Shown in pieces: positions 58,471 to 64,000 of a stretch of DNA of 64,000 nucleotides (its first letter is position 1; each line of letters starts with the position of its first letter). The position numbers and the translations under genes are program-made. Below the pieces are notes generated by a model, which was given only the letters and a program-made list of their open reading frames with translations, made no database searches and was not told the DNA's origin. Source of the stretch: Iamia sp. SCSIO 61187 (GTDB lineage: Bacteria > Actinomycetota > Acidimicrobiia > Acidimicrobiales > Iamiaceae); the NCBI RefSeq assembly GCF_019443745.1, contig NZ_CP050948.1, forward strand, positions 372,001-436,000, given 5' to 3'.

Positions 58471-59421
58471 TCACTCCTCGGAGGGGGTGTCGTCGTCGGG
58501 TGGGGGTGGGGCGGCGAAGACCTCGACCTCGGCCGGGCGGAAGGCCCGGCCCTCGTCGTCGGCGAACCCGGGTCGGCGGACCGAGGCGATGGTGCCCGGC
58601 TCGCCGTCGGTCGAGGCGACCCGGCCGACCCCCTGGTGCCGGGTGGCGTCGAGGGGGTCGCCCACCGCGGGGGTGAACGGCGTCAGGCCCCAGCGGGCCA
58701 GCGTGTCGATCAGGCGCGACCCGACCAGCTCGAGGTCGGCGCGGGCCTCGGGGTGGCAGGCCGAGGTGAGCTGGGCCACCTCGTCCGACAGCCGCACCAG
58801 GTCGCGCAGCATCGGGCGGGTGGCCGACGCCAGCTCGCCGGCCCGGAGCCGCTGGTTCTCGCCGTGGAGCTCGGCCACGTGCTCGTCGGCCCGGCGGGTG
58901 AGGCGCACCAGCTCCTCGACGCTGCGCTGGAGCCCGGCCAGCCCCGTGCTCACCGTCTCCTCCCGGGCCGTGGCGGCCAGGTCGGGCAGGAGCGAGTCGA
59001 CGCCCTCGCGGACCCCGGTGATGTCGGCCCGGGCCCCGGCGACCTCCTCGAGCAGGGGAGCCAGGTCCCCGTCGCCGGCGGACGGCTCCTCCGGGGTCGG
59101 TGGTGCGTCCTCGGGGGGCGTGGGGGCGGCGTCGCCGACGGGCTCGCCCGCGGCGCCGCCGCGGGACCCCGTGACCTCGGCGACGAGCACGGCGTCGGGC
59201 TCACCGGTGGGGACCTCGGTCTCGGGATCGGTGGCCGGAGCCGGGTCGGGCGCGCCGGCGCCTTCGTCGCCGGTCCCCGTCGCCTCGGCCACCAGGACGG
59301 CGTCGGGCTCGCCGGTGGGGACGTCGTCGGTCCCTCCCGGGGCACCGTCCGGCGGGGCGGCCGGGGTGGGCTCGGTCTCGGCGTCCTCGGGGCTCGGACC
59401 AGGCGCAGCGGCGTCGGACAC
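58471..59421 (-). CDS. GrpE-like nucleotide exchange factor
   Basis: A 316-residue protein. The N-terminal ~130 residues are acidic and Pro-rich with two copies of PTGEPDAVLVAE. A coiled coil follows, then a GrpE-like C-terminal part (LVRLSDEVAQL ... LVGSRLIDTLARWGLTPFTP ... HQGVGRVASTDGEPGTIASVRRPGF) with the beta-domain that contacts Hsp70. I use GTG at 59421 because TACACT (minus strand, 59429-59434) is seven bases upstream; a GTG at 59439 would add six residues over that box. It heads the minus-strand series. Confidence 0.8.
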   Translation of the reverse strand: MSDAAAPGPSPEDAETEPTPAAPPDGAPGGTDDVPTGEPDAVLVAEATGTGDEGAGAPDPAPATDPETEVPTGEPDAVLVAEVTGSRGGAAGEPVGDAAPTPPEDAPPTPEEPSAGDGDLAPLLEEVAGARADITGVREGVDSLLPDLAATAREETVSTGLAGLQRSVEELVRLTRRADEHVAELHGENQRLRAGELASATRPMLRDLVRLSDEVAQLTSACHPEARADLELVGSRLIDTLARWGLTPFTPAVGDPLDATRHQGVGRVASTDGEPGTIASVRRPGFADDEGRAFRPAEVEVFAAPPPPDDDTPSEE

Positions 59422-59428
59422 GGCCGGA

Positions 59429-59434
59429 AGTGTA
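59429..59434 (-). promoter_or_regulatory. Leaderless-type -10 box of the GrpE/Hsp70 operon
   Basis: Minus-strand TACACT seven bases before the GTG at 59421. It would start the transcript at or next to the start codon. No convincing -35 is seen. Confidence 0.55.
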
Positions 59435-59632
59435 CGCACGCCCTGTCGCGCTCGGTCCTCGGGGTGCGGCGCCGGGTCGGTCCGTCGCGACCGAGGTCGG
59501 GGGTGGTCGACGGGGTGAGGGGTGGGGTCACCGGACGACCGACCCGGCGAAGGGGGCGCTGGTAGGGTCCGCCCCCGCGCCGCTCGATGGACGGGCGGTC
59601 ACCTCGAGCGCATCCCTTCGGAGGACGAACCC

Positions 59633-60208
59633 ATGGCTGTTTCGCTGAGCAAGGGCGGCAACGTCTCGCTGTCGAAGGAGGCCCCGGGCCTCACCGACAT
59701 CGTCGTCGGTCTGGGCTGGGACGTCCGGGCCACCGACGGCACCGACTTCGACCTCGACGGCAGCGTGTTCCTCGTGAACGCCGAGGGCAAGGTCCGCTCC
59801 GACGCCGACTTCATCTTCTACAACAACCTCAAGTCGGCCGACGGCTCCGTCGAGCACACCGGCGACAACCGCACCGGTGCCGGCGAGGGCGACGACGAGC
59901 AGGTCAAGGTCAACCTGGTGAGCGTGCCGGCCGACGTCGACAAGATCGTCGTGGGCGTCACCATCGACCAGGCCGACGCCCGGGGCCAGAACTTCGGCCA
60001 GGTGTCCAACGCGTTCATCCGCGTGCTCAACGGCTCGGACCAGAGCGAGATCGCCCGCTACGACCTCTCCGAGGATGCGTCGGTCGAGACCGCCATGGTC
60101 TTCGGCGAGGTGTACCGCAACGGCGACGAGTGGAAGTTCCGGGCCGTCGGCCAGGGCTTCGCCGGTGGCCTGGGCCCGCTGGCCCAGAGCTACGGCGTGA
60201 ACGTCTGA
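59633..60208 (+). CDS. terD: TerD, canonical Ca2+-binding stress protein (second copy)
   Basis: A 191-residue classical Ter[54 protein letters not shown] and the closing [13 protein letters not shown]. In the acidic loop LTGE is changed to RTGA, which may weaken Ca2+ binding relative to the 53359 copy. GGAGG lies nine bases before the ATG, and TAGGGT at 59563-59568 is a possible -10, so unlike most starts here it has a leader. It diverges from the GrpE-like gene by 211 nt. Confidence 0.96.
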   Translation: MAVSLSKGGNVSLSKEAPGLTDIVVGLGWDVRATDGTDFDLDGSVFLVNAEGKVRSDADFIFYNNLKSADGSVEHTGDNRTGAGEGDDEQVKVNLVSVPADVDKIVVGVTIDQADARGQNFGQVSNAFIRVLNGSDQSEIARYDLSEDASVETAMVFGEVYRNGDEWKFRAVGQGFAGGLGPLAQSYGVNV

Positions 60209-60245
60209 GCCTTCCGACGCTGACAGCCCTCGGGGGCGTCCACCC

Positions 60246-61796
60246 GTGGCCCTGACCCGCGGCCAGCGCCTCCGGGTCACGGACCTCGGCGTCTCCGACG
60301 ACCTCGTCCTCGGCCTCGGGGTCCGTCCGGCGGGCTTCGAGGTCGTGGTCGCCGGGCTCGAGGAGGACGAGACCCTCGTCGATCGCGGGTTCCTCCTGTC
60401 GCGCCATCAACCCACGTCGTTCAGCGGCAGCGTGGCCATCGGCCCCGGTTCCGGCGGCGACACCGTCGCCGTGACCGTCCAGCTGGCCCGGGTGCCGTCG
60501 TCGGTCCAGACCCTGCGGATCGCCCTGATCGGCGATGCCCGGCTGTCGGCGGCCGACCTCGAGGAGGCGTGGCTGCGGGTCCTGGCCGACGGGCACGAGA
60601 CGGCCCGGTGGTCGTTCACAGGCGCCGAGCTGTCAGGCGAGCGGGCCATCATCGTGGCCGACCTCTACCGCCGCGACGGGTGGCGGATGGTGCTCCACGG
60701 CACCGGGTACCGGGCCGGGCTGCGGGCGTTCCTCGAGCGGATCGATGGCGGCACGCGCCTCCCCGGGGCGCCCGAGCCGGCCCCGCCGCAGCCGGCGACG
60801 CCACCCGTGCCACCGCCGGCGGCACCTGCCCGGGGGGCGGCGCCCTTCCCCCCACCACCCGGCGTCCCCGCCCCGCCGCCCCCTCCGCCGGCGCCCGGAC
60901 CCCCACCGCGCCCGGCGCCGCCGCCGGCCGCCGGTGCCCCGGGGAGCGCTCCGGGATGGGCGCCGACACCCGGGACTCCGCCCCGCCCCGACCTGCGCTC
61001 CGCCCGTCGGCGCCCCCTGCGCACCGGGCTCACCTGGCGCGAGCGGATCTTCAGCGTGCCCGTGGCCAGGGCCCTCGCCTCGCCGTCAGGTCTGGGCCTG
61101 GCCGCCGGCGGTGCCGTGGCGGGCGGTGTCGGCGCGGTGGTGACGAGCGTGCCGGTCGTCCTGGGCGCCGCCGGCCTGGGCGGGCTGGCGTGGCTGGGGC
61201 GCGGCGCCGTGGCCATCCCCCGCAGGCGGGGCGAGAAGATCGACCCCTTCGCCCTGCGCGAGCCCTGGCGCAGCTTCGTGCGCGACGCCAGGGAGGCCCA
61301 CGAGACCTTCCAGCGGTTGGTCGAGCGGACGCCGGAGGGACCTCTGCGCGACCGGCTGGCCGAGATCGGCGGGCGCCTCGAGGACGGCCTCCACGAGTCC
61401 TGGCGGATCGCCTCGCGGGGCGAGTCGCTCGTCGAGGCCCGTCTCGCCATCGACGATCCCGCCGTGCGGGCCGAGCTGGCCTCCCTCCACACCGCCGGCC
61501 GCACCCACGACGACACGTCGCGGGCCCGGTTGGCCGAGGCGCTGCAGAGCCAGATCGACGCCGCCGACCGCCTCGACCGCATCATCGACGAGACCTACGA
61601 CCAGCTCCGTCTGATGGACGCCCGCATGGACAACGCCGTGGCCCGGGCCCTGGAGATCTCCGTCAGCGCGACCGACCAGGCCGCCTACGGCCGCCTCGGC
61701 GTCGAGGTCGACGGCCTGGTCGACGACCTCGAGGCCCTCCGCCAGGGCCTCGAGGAGGTGCGGGGCGCCCAACCCGGCTCCTCCCAGCCCGGCTGA
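60246..61796 (+). CDS. TerD-domain protein with membrane hairpin and coiled coil
   Basis: A 516-residue protein. Residues 1-170 form a TerD-like domain (LTRGQRLRVTDLGVSDDL ... GERAIIVADLYRRDGWRMVLHGTGY) lacking the acidic Ca2+ loop. A Pro/Ala linker (175-255) follows, then a hydrophobic stretch (280-320) that could be one or two membrane passes, then a long helical/coiled-coil C-terminus (LREPWRSFVRDAREAHETFQRL onward). The layout suggests a membrane-attached TerD. GTG start, 37 nt after terD; probably co-transcribed. Confidence 0.83.
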   Translation: MALTRGQRLRVTDLGVSDDLVLGLGVRPAGFEVVVAGLEEDETLVDRGFLLSRHQPTSFSGSVAIGPGSGGDTVAVTVQLARVPSSVQTLRIALIGDARLSAADLEEAWLRVLADGHETARWSFTGAELSGERAIIVADLYRRDGWRMVLHGTGYRAGLRAFLERIDGGTRLPGAPEPAPPQPATPPVPPPAAPARGAAPFPPPPGVPAPPPPPPAPGPPPRPAPPPAAGAPGSAPGWAPTPGTPPRPDLRSARRRPLRTGLTWRERIFSVPVARALASPSGLGLAAGGAVAGGVGAVVTSVPVVLGAAGLGGLAWLGRGAVAIPRRRGEKIDPFALREPWRSFVRDAREAHETFQRLVERTPEGPLRDRLAEIGGRLEDGLHESWRIASRGESLVEARLAIDDPAVRAELASLHTAGRTHDDTSRARLAEALQSQIDAADRLDRIIDETYDQLRLMDARMDNAVARALEISVSATDQAAYGRLGVEVDGLVDDLEALRQGLEEVRGAQPGSSQPG

Positions 61797-61825
61797 CGAC
61801 GGATGGGGTCAGACCCCATCCGTCG
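61797..61825. repeat. Intergenic palindrome, GGGTCNGACCC subtype
   Basis: Perfect palindrome with 14-bp arms (CGACGGATGGGGTC) around A61811, starting at the stop codon of the preceding gene. Same family as 9945, 13850 and 56761; it could act as a terminator before the sigma-factor gene. Confidence 0.8.
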
Positions 61826-61883
61826 GACGGGCCGGGTACGCACATCGGGGGCCTCGTGCGAGTGAGTGGTCGTGGAGGCGCCG

Positions 61884-62405
61884 ATGACGACCGATGACGT
61901 CACCCGGTCGGAGTTCGACGAGCTGTACCGGACCGACTGGCACGCGGTGGTGGCCCTGGGCTGGACGCTGAGCGGCTCCCGGGCGACGGGCGAGGAGCTG
62001 GCCCAGGACGCCTTCCTCGACGCCTACCGCCGGTGGGACGACGTGGGCGCGCTCGACAGGCCCGGGGCGTGGGTCCGGCGGGCCGTCGCCAACCGGGCCG
62101 TGTCGCACCGCCGCCACCTCCAGGTGGTCGCCGCCGGTTCGGCCCGCTTGGAGACCGCGGCCCGCGTGGCCCAAGGCGCGGCCGACGCACCCCCCGACAC
62201 CGATCCCGACTTCTGGGCCGCCGTCCGGGCACTGCCCGAGCGCCAGGCCCAGGTGATCGCCCTCCACTACCTGGAGGACATGGACGTCGCCGCCATCGCC
62301 GCCCTGCTCGACGTGCGGGGCTCGACCGTCCGGGTCCACCTCTCCCGGGGCCGCCGCACGCTGGCCCGCACCCTGACCGCCCCCACCCCCGAGGAGGACG
62401 CGTGA
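61884..62405 (+). CDS. ECF RNA polymerase sigma factor (SigE-like)
   Basis: A 173-residue extracytoplasmic-function sigma factor. Region 2 is FDELYRTDWHAVVALGWTLSGSRATGEELAQDAFLDAYRRWDDV, region 4 is LPERQAQVIALHYLEDMDVAAIAALLDVRGSTVRVHLSRGRRTL. GGAGGCGCCG before the ATG at 61884 decides against the GTG at 61866. The stop overlaps the downstream gene in GTGA. Target promoters are unknown; the Ter island just upstream is an obvious candidate (inference). Confidence 0.93.
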   Translation: MTTDDVTRSEFDELYRTDWHAVVALGWTLSGSRATGEELAQDAFLDAYRRWDDVGALDRPGAWVRRAVANRAVSHRRHLQVVAAGSARLETAARVAQGAADAPPDTDPDFWAAVRALPERQAQVIALHYLEDMDVAAIAALLDVRGSTVRVHLSRGRRTLARTLTAPTPEEDA

Positions 62406-64000
62406 GCGACGATCGCACCCACGCCGACCTCGATGCCCGCGGCCGCGCCGCCGCCGCCGGCGTCCGCGCCGCCGTGACCGACCGGCCCGTCCCGGCGTTC
62501 GCCCCCGACGTCGTCCGCATCGACGTCGACGCCCGCCCCGACCGGACTCGGCGCCCCCGGTCCGTCGTCGGCCTGGTGGCGGCGGCCGTCGCCGCGGTGG
62601 TGCTCGTGGCCGGCGCCGTCGCCCTGGTGTCCTCGGGCGACGACGACAGCGCCCCCGCCGACCGGGTCGTCCCGGGCGCCACCTCTCGGTTCCGCCTGGG
62701 CGCCGGGCCCGAGGGCTACGACCTGGCCGGCGTGCAGGAGGGGCCCATCGACGCCCCCGGGACCGACCTCGGCACGGCGGCGGTCTACGGGGCCGACCCG
62801 GCGACGCCGACCCTGGCGGTCGCCGCCCTGCCCGTCGCCGACATGGCCGGGTGCGACCTCCTCGACGCCCCGGACGACTGCGTGCCCCAACCCGAGACGG
62901 CGTCGACCGCCGCCGAGGGCCTGCGGTCGATCGACATCGGCGGCCGACCGGCCTGGGACGCGTCGGAGCGGTTCGGCGGGCACGGGGTCATGGTCGAGGT
63001 CGACGACCGGATCGTGGTCGTGGTGGGCGAGCCGGCGGGCGCCGCCGCCGTCCGGACCGCCGCCGCTGCGGTCGAGATCGGCCCGGACGGGGCCGCCATC
63101 CCCGCCGCGGCTCTCCCCGCGGGGACCGAGCCGTTGGGGAGCGCCCCCCTGCTGGCGGTCCTCGGCCCCCGTGCCGGCGCCATCGGGTTCTCCGCCACCG
63201 TGGAGCCGGCGACGACCTGGTCGGTCTGGTACCAGACGGGGGTCGGTGGCGGTGTGGAGGGAGCGGTGGCGGTCGTGGTCCGGACCGGTGGCCCGCTGGA
63301 GACGGCGCTCCCCACCCTGGTGGCCGCCGACGCCCAGCAGGTCACCGTGCGCGGGCACGACGCCGTGCTGACCCGCGCCGACCTTTTCCAGCAGGTGCCG
63401 CCGATCAGCTGGTGGTCCCTCCGGTGGGAGGAGCAGCCCGGCGAGGTCGTCGAGGTCGTCGAGGTCGTCGCCACCGCGTCGGATCCGGCCCGGGACGGCC
63501 AGGACCTCGTCGCCTGGGCCGAGGACCTCGTCCCCGTGGCTCCCGACGAGCTGGACGACCTCCGTCGGCAGGTGGCGGAGCGAGGCGTGGACGCACCCGG
63601 TGTCACCGTCCTGGCCCGGGGGACCGCGACCGACAGGACGCCGTGGACCCTCGTCCACGACGCCGACGGCAGCGAGGTCGGCCTCACCTCTGGCGTGGAC
63701 CTGCGTCTCGGAGCGACGGTCGGGCGGTCCTCGTCGACCTCCGGTGGGTCGAGCGACGGGCCTGAGGGATCGCCGGTCGGCGCCCCCCTGCGCGACGAGT
63801 GGGCCATCGTCGAGACCGACGAGACGGCCTGGGCCTTCGGGCCGGCCGGTCCCGAGGTGGCGGAGGTGGAGGTGCGCGACCCCGCGGGAGACCTCATCGC
63901 CCGGGGCGAGGTCCACGAGGCCGCCGGCATCCGGGCCTGGCTCGCCGAGCTGCCCACCGGCCTGATCGACGCCGGTCGGTCCGACGAGGTCGTGTTCGTG
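62402..64000 (+). CDS. Membrane-anchored protein coupled to the ECF sigma factor (runs off window)
   Basis: At least 533 residues, still open at the window edge. A basic N-terminal ~55-residue cytosolic part is followed by one transmembrane helix (VVGLVAAAVAAVVLVAGAVALV) and a large extracytoplasmic domain rich in Asp, Glu and Val, with a short acidic repeat (VVEVVEVV). The GTG start overlaps the sigma stop, the usual place for an anti-sigma factor, and the topology (inside tail, one helix, large outside sensor) fits. The first 55 residues do not show a clear zinc anti-sigma HxxxCxxC motif, so it may be an anti-sigma factor of another type or a membrane partner. Confidence 0.7.
   Translation, partial: MSDDRTHADLDARGRAAAAGVRAAVTDRPVPAFAPDVVRIDVDARPDRTRRPRSVVGLVAAAVAAVVLVAGAVALVSSGDDDSAPADRVVPGATSRFRLGAGPEGYDLAGVQEGPIDAPGTDLGTAAVYGADPATPTLAVAALPVADMAGCDLLDAPDDCVPQPETASTAAEGLRSIDIGGRPAWDASERFGGHGVMVEVDDRIVVVVGEPAGAAAVRTAAAAVEIGPDGAAIPAAALPAGTEPLGSAPLLAVLGPRAGAIGFSATVEPATTWSVWYQTGVGGGVEGAVAVVVRTGGPLETALPTLVAADAQQVTVRGHDAVLTRADLFQQVPPISWWSLRWEEQPGEVVEVVEVVATASDPARDGQDLVAWAEDLVPVAPDELDDLRRQVAERGVDAPGVTVLARGTATDRTPWTLVHDADGSEVGLTSGVDLRLGATVGRSSSTSGGSSDGPEGSPVGAPLRDEWAIVETDETAWAFGPAGPEVAEVEVRDPAGDLIARGEVHEAAGIRAWLAELPTGLIDAGRSDEVVFV

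Noticed and set aside
41472-61796. Ter island considered as a prophage or integrated element
   Set aside because: No integrase, phage structural genes, tRNA boundary or change in base composition is visible; codon bias matches the flanks.

Overview
The window is very GC-rich, densely coded chromosomal DNA whose reading frames are strongly biased to G or C at third codon positions. Its gene content (NADP-type isocitrate dehydrogenase, actinobacterial-type malate dehydrogenase, K+-independent H+-pyrophosphatase, SigE-like ECF sigma factor, an LAXTG cell-wall protein, many TerD proteins) points to an actinobacterium. I favour the class Acidimicrobiia (Iamia/Ilumatobacter-like), but that placement is inference. 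I see no tRNA, rRNA, CRISPR array, integrase or insertion sequence. Many stand-alone genes have a TANNNT box 6-8 nt before the start codon and no Shine-Dalgarno sequence, the signature of leaderless mRNAs; I used this to settle several starts.

Layout. 0.2-13.6 kb: one-carbon and central metabolism (folD, metF, icd) mixed with a drug-type ABC exporter, a PadR regulator facing a VOC protein, a DUF4012 membrane protein, an LAXTG surface protein, and a TetR/SDR pair with two operators, followed by an aldehyde dehydrogenase. 13.6-23 kb: small proteins, a Baeyer-Villiger-type monooxygenase, glmS, mdh, an Fpg/Nei glycosylase, an SCP2 protein, a RidA protein and a methyltransferase. 23-30 kb: hppA, then a complete osmoprotectant ABC transporter (binding protein convergent with a permease-ATPase-permease operon). 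30-34.5 kb: a MerR/aldo-keto reductase operon behind a textbook 19-bp-spacer MerR promoter, and a three-gene cluster that includes an unusual Arg/Ala/Leu repeat protein. 34.7-38.2 kb: sdhCAB for a type-B succinate dehydrogenase. 38.4-41.4 kb: a frameshifted tautomerase-YHS gene, an XRE regulator, a GNAT acetyltransferase and a pentapeptide-repeat protein.

The outstanding region is 41.4-61.8 kb, a TerD stress-response island. A plus-strand operon (tandem-TerD protein, 160-aa orphan, HAD phosphatase, PMCA-type Ca2+ ATPase) converges on a long minus-strand series: GrpE-like factor, lid-less Hsp70, a J-like/zinc-ribbon/FN3 protein, TerD, tandem-TerD with a long Pro/Ala linker, CitE-like C-C lyase, PRTase with TRSP domain, PRTase-PELOTA (StiP family) protein and dCTP-deaminase-family protein. 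Two more TerD-family genes diverge from the GrpE-like gene. In total there are seven TerD domains in five genes. The known Ter 'biosynthetic module' (two PRTases, CitE-like lyase, HAD) is thus embedded with a dedicated chaperone set and a Ca2+ pump carrying an EF-hand-like insert. I infer a calcium-responsive, envelope- or protein-damage-linked Ter system that makes a nucleotide-like metabolite.

The window ends with an ECF sigma factor overlapping a membrane-anchored gene that runs off the edge. Intergenic palindromes of one family (arms ACGGAWG...CWTCCGT around GGGTCNGACCC or GTGCCNGGCAC) recur at four sites, and two other families form tandem hairpin repeats.
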